46,154 nucleotides of DNA, taken from NCBI GenBank assembly GCA_028282925.1, contig JANQGV010000240.1, positions 1-46,154 on the forward strand. Reading direction: 5' to 3'. This DNA comes from Thermodesulfobacteriota bacterium (GTDB taxonomy: Bacteria > Desulfobacterota > WTBG01 > CAIYCZ01 > CAIRTM01). Positions 7,795 through 16,211 of this stretch are shown here, piece by piece. Numbering within the stretch: the first letter of the stretch is position 1; each line of letters opens with the position of its first letter. Under the pieces are notes generated by a model. That model saw nothing but the letters and a program-made list of their open reading frames with translations. It had not been told where the DNA came from and searched no databases. A program made the position numbers and the translations under genes.

Positions 7795-8076
7795 TCATTC
7801 ATCGGCCGGTTTTATGCGCACTCTTCTGCGAGGGCGCTTTTTTGTATCCTGTCGGGATTCCCGGGGACCGCGCATTTTAACAATCAGGCCGTCGAGGAAC
7901 CGCCGCAGGAGCTGGTCTCCGCACTCCTTGTAGTTCCTGTGTCCCGGGTTTCTGAAAAGCGCGTTCAATTCGGTTTTGCTGATATCAAGACCCGCACATT
8001 TTAAAATCTCAATTATATCCGTGTCCTTGAGAGAAAGGGCTATTCTCAATTTTTTTAAAATGTCGTTGTTTGTCAT
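7795..8076 (-). CDS. DUF1456 (YehS-like) protein with basic tail
   Basis: The 93-residue protein matches one DUF1456 repeat: MTNNDILKKLRIALSL...DIIEILKCAGLDISKTELNALF, then a CGDQLLRRFLDGLIV segment. DUF1456 proteins such as YehS normally hold two copies (about 150-160 residues); here only one is present, followed by an Arg/Lys-rich tail (RQDTKKRPRRRVRIKP) that could contact nucleic acid. Function unknown. Confidence 0.75.
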   Translation of the reverse strand: MTNNDILKKLRIALSLKDTDIIEILKCAGLDISKTELNALFRNPGHRNYKECGDQLLRRFLDGLIVKMRGPRESRQDTKKRPRRRVRIKPADE

Positions 8077-8194
8077 GTTTTTTCAGCAGCCATCAAACAG
8101 GTTATGGGTATTACAGTGAAGAACGATACCATATTTCTGCACGGCAGGCCACATTTAAGCGGCTTGTATGGAAGATACGGTGCCGGTTAGGCCT

Positions 8195-9850
8195 TCAGTG
8201 CCCCGGGTGTTCTGTATCCGGCAGCGGCCGTGCCAAACGGTACATTCGATAGTGTAATCTCCCGTTTCGATCATGGGCCACGCTGTCGGGTATATAATTG
8301 CTGTTGATGAGTTGTTGTAATCGCGGAAAGTTTTTCACGGGATATTTGCCGAAAAAGCCTTTGTTGGAAGGGGTTGCATCAATAAGAAACTTCGGCCTGT
8401 TTTCCCGGAGTTCACGAAGCATGATATCCATGGTGCCGGGCACGGCCCAATGGGCGGTGGGGATGCCGGGATCTTTGTTGACCCAGGGGATGAGCCCGGT
8501 TATGAAGGTGCAGTAGATAAAGCGGGATGCCGGCATCCTGTCCGAGAGTACATACAGTTCGGGGTTGAATCCCCAGACGAACAGTCTGTCCTCCGGGGTG
8601 CTGTTTTGATTGATGTATGAGGCCACCTCAAGCTCTGTTTTCCGGAGAGGATTGCCGAAGCGCTTAATGGTCGGAATAAGCGACTCCAGGGACAGCACGC
8701 CGGGAATGGCTATAAAAAACAGGGCGATAGCGGCAACGCCGAATCGCCTCTTATAGTGTGCGAAGGAACGGGGCAGGGGAAGTGTACCAAGAGCGGCAAT
8801 CATACCCTCAAAAGCCATTCCGGCCAGGATGCAGAAGGGAGGAAAAATCTGGATGAAATAGTGCCCAAAAACACGCCCGGACAGGGAAGCCCCGATACAT
8901 GAACTGACGGCCCAGAACGGAAAAAAGAGCTTCAGGATGTGCCGTTTCTGTTCATCCCGGCCTTTGTTACGTGATGCCGCAACGTTCAAGACCGTGAAAA
9001 GCATACCCAGCACAGTGAGGAAACCGATGTTCATGGGTGTGCATGCCATTTTAAGGCCGAGCAGCAGACCGGTGATCCTGCGGGGTATTGTCATGGCGGC
9101 CATGTAATAGTCGGTATTATAGGTCCAGGCGTAAAAAATGAAGTCAGGCAGCGCATCGGCAAAGAAGAAGAAAGCCGTCACCACGGTAAACGGTATCAGG
9201 CATCCCAGCAAAAGAAAGAATGCTGCGGACAGGGTGTTCGGCACAACAGCGCGGATGTTTTTGCTGCAGGACAGAAACAGTAGAAACGCAAGAGCACCGA
9301 GCATGTCGAAAAAAGCGGGCTGCTTGGCAAAACAGGCCAGACCGTACAACCCGCCGCATACAATGAAATTCCCCCGGTGTTTTCTCTGCGCAAGACTGTG
9401 TAAAAGAAGCCAGGCGGCCAGTGTTGTGAGGGGGATGACACACCATTCCGTGTGAAACACAAACGCATCAAGGGGCGAGAAGGCGGTGGTTGTCATGAAT
9501 GCAAAAAGAAAGGCGGAAAGCAGGGCCGCACTGCGGCTGATGTAGTGTGACGCAATGCGGTATATCAGGAGAAGCTGTGCGATCATAAGCAGCGTCAAGG
9601 CACAGCGCATGGCAACGAGATTGTTTTGACCGGTAAATAAGAAAACAAGGGCTTTTACATAATAGGTGAGAGGAGGCCGGTGGTCGACCACGTCCCGGTA
9701 GGGTATGCCGCCGTCGAGAATGATGTCTGCAATAACGGCGGTTTCGGCTTCATCCATGTTCCAGAGGGGCTGAAAAAAGCTGGGAGTGCGCAAAAGAACC
9801 AGGAACGCGATACAAAACACCAGTAGCAGTCTGTTCTCCCTGTGTGTCAT
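8195..9850 (-). CDS. GT39/ArnT-like polytopic membrane glycosyltransferase
   Basis: The 551-residue protein has about ten hydrophobic helices and the first-loop signature of the GT-C superfamily: after helix 1, NMDEAETAVIADIIL with the acidic DE pair, then GIPYRDVVDHRPPLTYY. GT-C enzymes transfer sugars from polyprenyl-phosphate donors to lipids or proteins on the outer face of the inner membrane. The C-terminal soluble part starts after about residue 405. Donor and acceptor are unknown; it stands alone, with no lipid A or protein-mannosylation genes nearby. Confidence 0.75.
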   Translation of the reverse strand: MTHRENRLLLVFCIAFLVLLRTPSFFQPLWNMDEAETAVIADIILDGGIPYRDVVDHRPPLTYYVKALVFLFTGQNNLVAMRCALTLLMIAQLLLIYRIASHYISRSAALLSAFLFAFMTTTAFSPLDAFVFHTEWCVIPLTTLAAWLLLHSLAQRKHRGNFIVCGGLYGLACFAKQPAFFDMLGALAFLLFLSCSKNIRAVVPNTLSAAFFLLLGCLIPFTVVTAFFFFADALPDFIFYAWTYNTDYYMAAMTIPRRITGLLLGLKMACTPMNIGFLTVLGMLFTVLNVAASRNKGRDEQKRHILKLFFPFWAVSSCIGASLSGRVFGHYFIQIFPPFCILAGMAFEGMIAALGTLPLPRSFAHYKRRFGVAAIALFFIAIPGVLSLESLIPTIKRFGNPLRKTELEVASYINQNSTPEDRLFVWGFNPELYVLSDRMPASRFIYCTFITGLIPWVNKDPGIPTAHWAVPGTMDIMLRELRENRPKFLIDATPSNKGFFGKYPVKNFPRLQQLINSNYIPDSVAHDRNGRLHYRMYRLARPLPDTEHPGH

Positions 9851-9988
9851 AAAGGCACCTTTGTCCGTTTCAGGTAGTATAGTAAAAAAAGATTTTATCT
9901 GTCAACAGCCCTGTGTCCGGTAGCGCTGCCGTGCGGATATGAAGCGCAAACGGCAATCCGTCGGGTGAAAATCGACAATAAATGCCTG

Positions 9989-10017
9989 TTGACAAGGATA
10001 CAATAATCGCATACAAC
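9989..10017 (+). promoter_or_regulatory. Sigma70-like promoter of the small exported protein gene
   Basis: TTGACA (9989-9994), a 17-base spacer and TACAAC (10012-10017) fit the sigma70 consensus at 10 of 12 positions. It lies about 80 bases before the ATG at 10100. Confidence 0.5.
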
Positions 10018-10099
10018 TAGAAGCGTTTCAAATCGCCGGAGATATGCCGGACCAATCAAATATCAACACGTCAGCATATGAAAGGAGGAACACGGCACC

Positions 10100-10399
10100 A
10101 TGAAAAAAACAGTTCTCTGTTTCGTGAGCATTTGTATCGTTTCTCTCATTGCGGCATTGCCCGTTCAGGCTCAAACAGGAGGGGCGGCCTGCGACCCGAA
10201 AAAAATTGAAGACTGCTGTGCAAAGATGGATTCGTTGCTGTCTTCAATCGATACGCTACGGGCAAAAGTGGTCAAGATGCAGGCTGAATTAAAAAAGGGT
10301 AATACAAAGATAACACCCGCTCAGCTCGATAAAACGGTGGAAAAAGTCGAGCAAATCGAAAGCGTCATTTCCAGAGATTCCCACATCTGGGATTATTAA
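10100..10399 (+). CDS. Small exported protein, helical, Cys-containing
   Basis: The 99-residue product has a clear signal peptide (MKKTVLCFVSICIVSLIAAL, cleavage after VQAQ). The mature part (~74 residues) has three Cys (CDPKKIEDCCAKM) and is predicted to be mostly helical, with heptad-like spacing in the MDSLLSSIDTLRAKVVKMQAEL stretch. It may form a small periplasmic coiled coil. No family recognised. It has its own strong ribosome site (AAAGGAGG), promoter and terminator, so it is a single-gene unit. Confidence 0.7.
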   Translation: MKKTVLCFVSICIVSLIAALPVQAQTGGAACDPKKIEDCCAKMDSLLSSIDTLRAKVVKMQAELKKGNTKITPAQLDKTVEKVEQIESVISRDSHIWDY

Positions 10400-10408
10400 C
10401 ATCCAGAC

Positions 10409-10436
10409 AGAGGGGCCCGCATGGGCGGACCCCTCT
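10409..10436 (+). terminator. Terminator hairpin after the small exported protein gene
   Basis: A 12-base stem with one mismatch (10409-10420 with 10425-10436, GC-rich, 4-base loop) begins 10 bases after the stop and is followed by a modestly T-rich stretch. Confidence 0.65.
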
Positions 10437-10533
10437 CGTTCTTGTATACGAACATCAATTGCCTACACCTTCTTGATGTGCATGACGGCAGAAGCGCGTT
10501 ACAATAACATCCCGCAAACAACCCCCGTTAAAC

Positions 10534-11994
10534 ATGAAAAAAGCCCGCAAAATCGTTAACGACATATTCCAGGAAATTGAAAAAAGGGCCAATGACCGCC
10601 CCTTCGACGACAGTTTGCTGCAAGAACTGAACGATAAAAGGCGGGCAATTGAAGACCGGATAACTCTCGATTTTTCCCGCAGCGTTCCGGCCGCCTCCAT
10701 TGCCAAAATAAGGGAAACACTGGGCAGCGAGTTGCTGGACTGCCTGGAGCAGGGCAAGCTCGGGGTGCTTGGAAAAAAGGCCAAGGACCGGCTTGTGCGG
10801 GTGTATAAAAAGCTGGCCACCCTGGTGGAGTTTCATCGCTTTTATACAAAAGAGGTTCAGACCGCCGAGTTGCGGATTGCCTGTCTCGAGCACATAAAAA
10901 ATGAGTTGGTCGAATCGCAGGTGGCTCATGTCCATGAGCTGGAACTGCTCGATGAGCGTCTGGTTGAGCATCACCTGCTGGTCAGGATGGTACTGGCACC
11001 GTTTGAAGATGCCGTCAAGCAGTTCCTGCGTTTTCTGGATGCCAAACAGATAGAGGTGTTTCTGTTCGACGACGATAAATTTCTGGCGGCCGAACTGAAA
11101 ACCGACGGTGAGACCTTTCGGTATGACATGGAAGAAGAACACCCTCCGCTGCCGGAAGCCGTGAGTGAGGTCACCCTCCAGGAAGTACAGGAAACCAGCC
11201 TGGATGTGCCCCTGGTGGTGGAAGGAGAACAGATCGGGCACTATCGTATTACCCGCCAGAGCACGGATGGTTTCGACAAGGACGGTTGGAAAAAAACGGT
11301 TGAAAGCGTTACGCCGGTACTGGCACGCATTATTGAGGCCAACAGGAACCGGGTTCAGGCGCGCAAGGTCTATATCGACGACCTAACCCGTCTGTACAAC
11401 AAACGCAAGTTGAACGAGCAGATGGGCAAGCTTTTCAAGCAGTTCAAACGTGGTGAAAAGAAACTGTTTATTGTGATGATGGACATCGATCATTTCAAGG
11501 TATTAAACGACACCTATGGTCACCCGGTAGGCGACCGGGTGCTGCAGCAGACCGCCGCACTGATAAAGAACGCCATTCCCCATGCCTACCGCTATGGCGG
11601 CGAAGAATTCGCCGGCATATTTTACGGGTATACCAAGGAACATACCCTGGAGTTGATTGAAAATGTGCGCCGCACCATTGAAACCACACCTTACGCCATT
11701 AACAAGCAGGAGTATCATATTACCATTTCTGCCGGTGTTGCAGAATTTGAAACCAGCATGAATTCCGTTATGGATGCCATTGACCGGGCCGATCAGGCCC
11801 TGTATGCCAGCAAAGAAGACGGACGCAACCGCTGTACTTTCTACGATGACGTCAAGCACAGGCTCACGGCCGATGCGGCAAAACTGCGCCAGGAAATACT
11901 GCGTCTGAAAGAACAGATGAAACGCATGGCAGATCTTGAGGAGCAGAATAAAAAATTGACCCGGGAGCTGAAGCAGAAAAAACAGCGGAAATAG
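10534..11994 (+). CDS. Diguanylate cyclase (GGDEF) with unassigned N-terminal sensor region
   Basis: The 486-residue soluble protein has a GGDEF domain at about 275-440 with the active-site loop RYGGEEF (GGEEF at 355-359), MMDIDHFKVLNDTYGH for metal binding, and ISAGVAE late in the domain. It should make c-di-GMP. The usual RxxD inhibitory site just before the active loop is absent. The N-terminal ~270 residues are helical with a beta region (LFDDDKFLAAELKTDGETF) of no recognised family, and the last 40 residues form a coiled coil. No membrane helix. The ribosome site is weak. A PilZ-domain c-di-GMP receptor gene follows. Confidence 0.85.
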   Translation: MKKARKIVNDIFQEIEKRANDRPFDDSLLQELNDKRRAIEDRITLDFSRSVPAASIAKIRETLGSELLDCLEQGKLGVLGKKAKDRLVRVYKKLATLVEFHRFYTKEVQTAELRIACLEHIKNELVESQVAHVHELELLDERLVEHHLLVRMVLAPFEDAVKQFLRFLDAKQIEVFLFDDDKFLAAELKTDGETFRYDMEEEHPPLPEAVSEVTLQEVQETSLDVPLVVEGEQIGHYRITRQSTDGFDKDGWKKTVESVTPVLARIIEANRNRVQARKVYIDDLTRLYNKRKLNEQMGKLFKQFKRGEKKLFIVMMDIDHFKVLNDTYGHPVGDRVLQQTAALIKNAIPHAYRYGGEEFAGIFYGYTKEHTLELIENVRRTIETTPYAINKQEYHITISAGVAEFETSMNSVMDAIDRADQALYASKEDGRNRCTFYDDVKHRLTADAAKLRQEILRLKEQMKRMADLEEQNKKLTRELKQKKQRK

Positions 11995-12050
11995 CATTGG
12001 ATGTGCCTCCCCCGGTTCATCTCCGGCAGGATTCTCACTCTGTTTTGTTT

Positions 12051-12079
12051 TTGACAGACAATTAATTATAGTCTATAAG
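12051..12079 (+). promoter_or_regulatory. Strong sigma70-like promoter of the PilZ gene
   Basis: TTGACA (12051-12056), 17 bases, TATAAG (12074-12079): 11 of 12 consensus matches. It lies between the diguanylate cyclase and the PilZ gene, so the latter is not only read through from upstream. Confidence 0.65.
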
Positions 12080-12137
12080 AAAGCCATCATCACAAACCAC
12101 CGGCAAGACTGCGGTAGCATTGAAATGGCGGCACGCT

Positions 12138-12482
12138 ATGACTGAAAAAAGGATTTATAAGAGGCGCCAGCTTATTTATTACATGAAAGTGCTGGAGCGC
12201 GACACATCGGCCCTCATCGGCTACCTGGTCGACCTGACACCCGAAGGGCTTCTGCTTATGTGTGAAACCCGGGTTGATCCGGGCGGCAAGTATAACCTGA
12301 AAATTCAAATGAAGAAGGAAGCCGGTGATAATGATTATCTAACCGTATCCGCCAAATGCAAATGGTGCCATAAGGAAATGTACGCCGACTTTTTCGACGC
12401 CGGTTTTGAAATGACGAACATATCCGGCGATGAGCAGAAAAAGATAGAGCAGATTATCGAGAAACTCTGCTTCAAAGATTAG
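12138..12482 (+). CDS. PilZ-domain protein
   Basis: The 114-residue single-domain protein has both c-di-GMP contact motifs of PilZ: RxxxR (RIYKR at 5-9) and the D-x-S/T-x-x-G motif (DLTPEG). It probably binds c-di-GMP and passes the signal on by protein contact, and the diguanylate cyclase just upstream is a natural partner. The ATG at 12138 is preferred over a TTG 18 bases earlier. Confidence 0.8.
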   Translation: MTEKRIYKRRQLIYYMKVLERDTSALIGYLVDLTPEGLLLMCETRVDPGGKYNLKIQMKKEAGDNDYLTVSAKCKWCHKEMYADFFDAGFEMTNISGDEQKKIEQIIEKLCFKD

Positions 12483-12659
12483 TCCCAAAACAAAAGAAGA
12501 ATTCTGCTGCGGCTGCCGAACTACCCGAATCTACCGACCGTACTCCCTCCAGCCTCATCAACGTACAACAAGTACGATTCTTCGGCTTCCGGTCCGTGCA
12601 GCCGGTATCTCCACGCAGTTCGGTACCCTCGCGACGAATCCTCGTTTGATTTGGGACTA
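12481..12659. repeat. Imperfect inverted-repeat element in a gene-free gap
   Basis: The ends (AGTCCCAAAACAAA near 12481 and a matching inverted GTTTGATTTGGGACT ending at 12659) form terminal inverted repeats of about 14 bases with 1-2 mismatches. A smaller palindrome (CGTAC...GTACG) lies inside. The right end resembles sequence at about 44024-44050. The gap to 12800 also carries a degenerate copy of the 'GCGC-CT-GTATCTGA-CATTTT' string found in the repeats at 42.4-44.2 kb. The left end overlaps the PilZ stop codon. No coding capacity seen. Confidence 0.5.
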
Positions 12660-12800
12660 AAGCGCCTCGCTCCTTAGGGTTTCGCGCGCCTAGTATCTGA
12701 GCATTTTATGCCAGTCTTTTGTTTCAGCAGTGTTTAGATAGACTTATCCTGGCAGGTCGGTTTGCCTTTTTCTCCAACCGTCGAACCTTACTCAGCTTTC

Positions 12801-13193
12801 CTATACGTCCAGCTTGGTGGTAATGTTATCGCGCAGGGATTGCATCAGGGGGGACATTAAATCGAAATTTCTTTTGAGCAGTTTTTTGCCCAGAGGGGTT
12901 ATGGTGTAATACTTGCGCTGGGCGCCCCGTTCGGACGGCTCCATGTGGCTTTTCAGAATGCCGTCGCGTTCAAGGGAACGCAGTTTTTTGTAGAGGTTGT
13001 TGCGGTCGATATCAAACCCGCCGCGGGTCTGTTTAAGGATTTCGGCCTTTATTTCATAGGTGTATTTAGGTCCCTGGTCGATAATGAGCAGCGTTATGAA
13101 TTGCAGAAAAGCCCGTTTTAAATCAAATACAATTTGATCGTGGTATTTCCTGACAACTTCATTTTCATTCATAAAACCGGGTTTCTGCATCAT
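12801..13193 (-). CDS. PadR-type winged-helix transcriptional regulator
   Basis: The 130-residue protein has the PadR fold: IDQGPKYTYEIKAEIL (helix 1-2), GFDIDRNNLYKKLRSLERDGIL (recognition helix) and QRKYYTITPLGKKLL (wing and following helix). The C-terminal dimer helix is short. It is a paralogue of the regulator encoded divergently at 13628, sharing FDIDRNNLYKKLR exactly. PadR proteins are usually repressors relieved by small molecules. Two ATGs lie at the start; an alternative ATG at 13172 is possible. Confidence 0.85.
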   Translation of the reverse strand: MMQKPGFMNENEVVRKYHDQIVFDLKRAFLQFITLLIIDQGPKYTYEIKAEILKQTRGGFDIDRNNLYKKLRSLERDGILKSHMEPSERGAQRKYYTITPLGKKLLKRNFDLMSPLMQSLRDNITTKLDV

Positions 13194-13627
13194 GGGTCCG
13201 TCAATCCTGTTTGAAATATTTGGGTGTTTCCGACAAGGAGGCAGGCTGTTGCTTACCCCTTGACATCAGAAGTCCTCGCTATATCGTCTACAATCATTAC
13301 CGCAAAATGTCGGATTTTTCAACGTATTTATTTTTCGGCACGGTTATTCCGTTTAAGAAGCTTTTTTTTGTTTTTTTTCATCATGATTGTCCCATACCAT
13401 GCGAAACTCTATGGTATACTGACAGTCGGCTGTCCGGATACGTTACGCAAAAGAGGCGAATTTCCCTTGCCGGATAGGCCTTTTTTGTTAGTAAACTAAG
13501 TAAATAATGCACTATTGATATAATACATTTATTTTTTTCTTGACATTTGATTCTGTAAGAAGTAGTCTTTTGGCATATATTCCTTATAACTACTACTATA
13601 AGGCTACCAGGGGAAAGGTATACATCC
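13194..13627. other. Intergenic region between divergent PadR genes
   Basis: The 434-bp region is AT-rich and has no supported gene. It contains a 7-base perfect inverted repeat spaced by 10 bases (ATACCAT at 13394-13400, ATGGTAT at 13411-13417), a candidate regulator site, plus the promoter of the downstream PadR gene. Confidence 0.5.
13540..13568 (+). promoter_or_regulatory. Promoter with overlapping possible PadR half-site
   Basis: TTGACA (13540-13545) followed after 17 bases by TAGTCT (13563-13568). The weak -10 is identical to one arm of the palindrome TAGTCTAACAGACTA at 15832, and AGTAGT/ACTACT form a spaced inverted repeat just downstream. This suggests autoregulation by one of the PadR proteins. 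Confidence 0.4.
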
Positions 13628-14005
13628 GTGAAAAAAACCAAGCAGACTGAACAGCAGATTATTGATAAGCACATCGAACAGCTCCTTTTCGATATCAAAC
13701 GGGGTTTCCTCCAGTTTATAGTCCTGTCGCTCATCGACAAGCAACCCAAGTATGCTTATGAAATAAAATCAGACATATTCCGAATAACCAACGGCACCTT
13801 TGATATAGACCGCAACAACCTCTACAAAAAACTGCGAACACTGGAACAGGAAGGTATTTTAAGGAGTTCCGAAGAACCTTCCGTACAGGGAGCCAACAGG
13901 AAATACTATTCACTTACCCCGTTCGGCAAGAAGTTTTTGAAAGAAATTTCAAAGCTTATGGTTCCCGTGGTTGATTCGTTTTACGGTAATATTCTTAAAA
14001 GTTGA
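13628..14005 (+). CDS. PadR-type winged-helix transcriptional regulator, second copy
   Basis: The 125-residue protein has the same architecture as the divergent paralogue: KQPKYAYEIKSDIF, TFDIDRNNLYKKLRTLEQEGIL and NRKYYSLTPFGKKFL. It starts at GTG, since no ATG is suitably placed, with AGGGGAAAGG upstream. It is followed by the electron-transfer and reductase cluster, which it probably regulates. Confidence 0.85.
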   Translation: MKKTKQTEQQIIDKHIEQLLFDIKRGFLQFIVLSLIDKQPKYAYEIKSDIFRITNGTFDIDRNNLYKKLRTLEQEGILRSSEEPSVQGANRKYYSLTPFGKKFLKEISKLMVPVVDSFYGNILKS

Positions 14006-14347
14006 TGAGAGACCGCCGCAAAACGTACATTCCCTCAGTCATGTAATCCTGCCTCCGCGCCTCCCACCCCGCATTACCTCCTTCTCATGCAACATATCCT
14101 GTATTGGTACGCCCCATGCGGGCAGGGAAGCGCTTACTTATTCAAGGTGCGGCACTCTTTTTTGCTTGACAATAAAGGCACTGTTGATTAAATTTGGTAT
14201 ATAAATAGTATCTTATCGGACTACATCTTACATACTTATATGCTAAGAATATATCTCTTGCAATGACTACGGTGGTATCCGGGGCTGAGCAAGGGGTGTC
14301 TGTTGCGCAAACAAAAAACAGAATCCACATAAAATAGGAGAAACTTC
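14006..14347. other. Leader region of the first GGR-type reductase gene
   Basis: The 342-bp region contains no gene. A promoter-like TTGACA...TAAATT lies at 14166-14194, and downstream is GACTACATCTTA (near 14219-14230), close to the GACTACATCTATTA found in the leader of the PorD-like gene. The remaining sequence shows nothing recognisable. Confidence 0.45.
14166..14194 (+). promoter_or_regulatory. Candidate promoter of the first GGR-type reductase gene
   Basis: TTGACA (14166-14171), a 17-base spacer and TAAATT (14189-14194). TAGT...ACTA half-sites at 14206-14223 resemble the palindrome at 15832-15846 and may be a shared operator. Confidence 0.4.
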
Positions 14348-15673
14348 ATGGCTACACAATACGATCTTATAGTTGTCGGAGGGGGTACCTCAGGGCTTGA
14401 AGCAGCGAAAACAGCCGCGCAAAACGGGTTACGGGTCGCCCTGCTTGAGCGTAAAACCGATCCGTCCAAAATCCAGCGATCGTGCGCCCAGATGTTTCTC
14501 ATGAATATGGACTCTTTTTACAACGAGCGGATGTATTTCTCAACCGAGCAGAAAAAATGGGTCTTTCCGGTTAATAATTTTACCGTTAATTACAGTGGTG
14601 ACTACCGGGAGTTTTATGCGCTGCATTTTGTGGCCCCTAACGCTGAAGACCGGATTGAAATAGGCGATTATGAAGCCAACTCATCAGGCCGGGGAACACC
14701 GGCGGTTGTTTTCGACAAAGGAGCCCTGCTGGGAGGTTTGTACGAAGAGGGTAAACAGGCAGGTGTTGAATACTTCCTGGAACGCAATGTTGTGGATGTC
14801 CGCACATCGGCAAGCGGCGTTGAAATCAAAACGCACGAAGGCGACACCTTCTACGGAACGTTCTGTATTGCGGCCGACGGCGTTAACTCCCGTCTGGCCC
14901 GCAAGCTCGGTTTGAATAAAGACCGGGTATTCATTAATACCGGGCGGGCCAACAGCTATTATATAACCGGTGTGAATTTTGACCGATCCGAGATGATTGC
15001 CCTTGGTCTGGCTTTTGCGCCGCCGCCCCTGGGAACCGTCATGTTCTCAATGCTGCCGGCGGTGTACCGCGAAGACGAGTACTGGCTGTATATCGTGGGG
15101 GAAGAGCGCTTAAAGTTCCTGACCCAGGAAAGCGCCTTTAAGAAATGGTTCAACAACGTTGAAATCACCCACCAGCGCTGTGCCGTCGTCAGCAACTGGG
15201 GCCCGGCAAAAGAACCCTATGTGGACAGGGTGCTTTTTGTGGGTGACAGCTGCTGGTTTGCCGAAGCGGAAAATACCGGAGCCCTTCTTTCGGGCCACAA
15301 GGCAGCCATGTCCGTGAGTAAAGCGCTGCATACCGGCCAGATAAACCGGGAAGGGGTTCTTGATTATATCGAATGGTGGCAGAAAAACTGGGCTGAAACC
15401 CACGATTACAAGGAATTTGTCTGCTATCCGATTTTTAACCGCCTGTTCACCGAGGATGAGCAAAATTACCTCCACAACATTGTCACCGAAAAGCTTCCCT
15501 GGACGATGAACCCGTTTTTAATGTACCGGGGGCTGGTGCGGGGTCTTACTCCCCACATGGAGCGGATCAAGGAGGAACGCCCGGTTATTGCTCAGAAGGT
15601 AGCAATGTTCAAGCCCGAGGCGGCTGCCCGGTTAATGAAACCGGCAAGCAGGATGGGGTTCCCCGGCTATTAA
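14348..15673 (+). CDS. GGR-family FAD-dependent oxidoreductase, copy 1
   Basis: The 441-residue flavoprotein has the Rossmann motif GGGTSGLEAA at 11-20, an acidic strand end (LLERK), and the second FAD motif VLFVGDSCWFAEAENTGAL typical of the geranylgeranyl reductase/p-hydroxybenzoate hydroxylase fold. C46 sits in QRSCAQMF, a position shared by the two other copies in this window (20927, 41037). Family members saturate isoprenoid double bonds, and in some archaea they take electrons from ferredoxin. The substrate here is unknown. AGGAG precedes the ATG. It is followed by the NADH/ferredoxin module, a likely electron source. Confidence 0.75.
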   Translation: MATQYDLIVVGGGTSGLEAAKTAAQNGLRVALLERKTDPSKIQRSCAQMFLMNMDSFYNERMYFSTEQKKWVFPVNNFTVNYSGDYREFYALHFVAPNAEDRIEIGDYEANSSGRGTPAVVFDKGALLGGLYEEGKQAGVEYFLERNVVDVRTSASGVEIKTHEGDTFYGTFCIAADGVNSRLARKLGLNKDRVFINTGRANSYYITGVNFDRSEMIALGLAFAPPPLGTVMFSMLPAVYREDEYWLYIVGEERLKFLTQESAFKKWFNNVEITHQRCAVVSNWGPAKEPYVDRVLFVGDSCWFAEAENTGALLSGHKAAMSVSKALHTGQINREGVLDYIEWWQKNWAETHDYKEFVCYPIFNRLFTEDEQNYLHNIVTEKLPWTMNPFLMYRGLVRGLTPHMERIKEERPVIAQKVAMFKPEAAARLMKPASRMGFPGY

Positions 15674-15796
15674 TACGACAGATCTGATTGAAAAGGCAGG
15701 TGTCTGCAATCTAATAAAGCATTTCCTAAAAGGGTATATGTACCTATAGTGTTTAATGCATTCTTATAGAATAATTTAGATGCAGCATATTTTTAC

Positions 15797-15825
15797 TTGA
15801 CAATCAACGGTCCGTCACGTATTAT
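15797..15825 (+). promoter_or_regulatory. Strong promoter of the electron-transfer cluster
   Basis: TTGACA (15797-15802), 17 bases, TATTAT (15820-15825), 11 of 12 consensus positions. Transcription would start at about 15832, inside the palindrome described next. Confidence 0.65.
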
Positions 15826-15831
15826 TATTAA

Positions 15832-15846
15832 TAGTCTAACAGACTA
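15832..15846. promoter_or_regulatory. Palindromic operator candidate at the transcription start
   Basis: TAGTCT-AAC-AGACTA is a perfect 6-base inverted repeat placed just after the -10 box, a position suited to repression. A matching TAGTCT occurs at the PadR promoter (13563), and the string GACTACATCT recurs upstream of the first GGR-type gene. PadR binding is an inference from neighbourhood. Confidence 0.45.
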
Positions 15847-15890
15847 CATCTATTAAAATATATTTTAAACCATTAATTGCCCGCAAAACC

Positions 15891-16181
15891 ATGAAAAAAG
15901 ACGACATTATTTCATTCGGATCAACAATCCCCATTGCCACCAGGTTCGACACCAATGAAGACTGGCGCTTTGAGCGTCCCGTCTGGAATCAGGAAAAGTG
16001 TATCCAGTGCGGTGTCTGTTTTCTGTCCTGTCCTGACGGCGCCATTCATGAAAATGACGAAGGCTACTATGAGGCTGATTTGCAGTACTGCAAAGGCTGT
16101 GGTGTTTGCATACAGCAGTGCTGGACCGGGTGCATTACGCTTGAACCGACGGTAGAACGCCCCCCATGGTTAATAAAATAA
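15891..16181 (+). CDS. PorD-like 2x[4Fe-4S] ferredoxin
   Basis: The 96-residue protein resembles the delta subunit of pyruvate:ferredoxin oxidoreductase: a ~35-residue lead, then EKCIQCGVCFLSCPDGAIHE and YCKGCGVCIQQCWTGCI. Cluster 1 is a normal CxxCxxCxxxCP; cluster 2 has Trp where Pro is usual, plus an extra Cys. PorD carries electrons from the catalytic subunits to ferredoxin. Here the next gene encodes a PorB-like protein but no PorA or PorC gene is present, so the pair must do something other than pyruvate oxidation. The ribosome site is weak. Confidence 0.75.
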   Translation: MKKDDIISFGSTIPIATRFDTNEDWRFERPVWNQEKCIQCGVCFLSCPDGAIHENDEGYYEADLQYCKGCGVCIQQCWTGCITLEPTVERPPWLIK

Positions 16182-16211
16182 GATGATTCTCTTGAGGAGA
16201 GCATACAGGTA

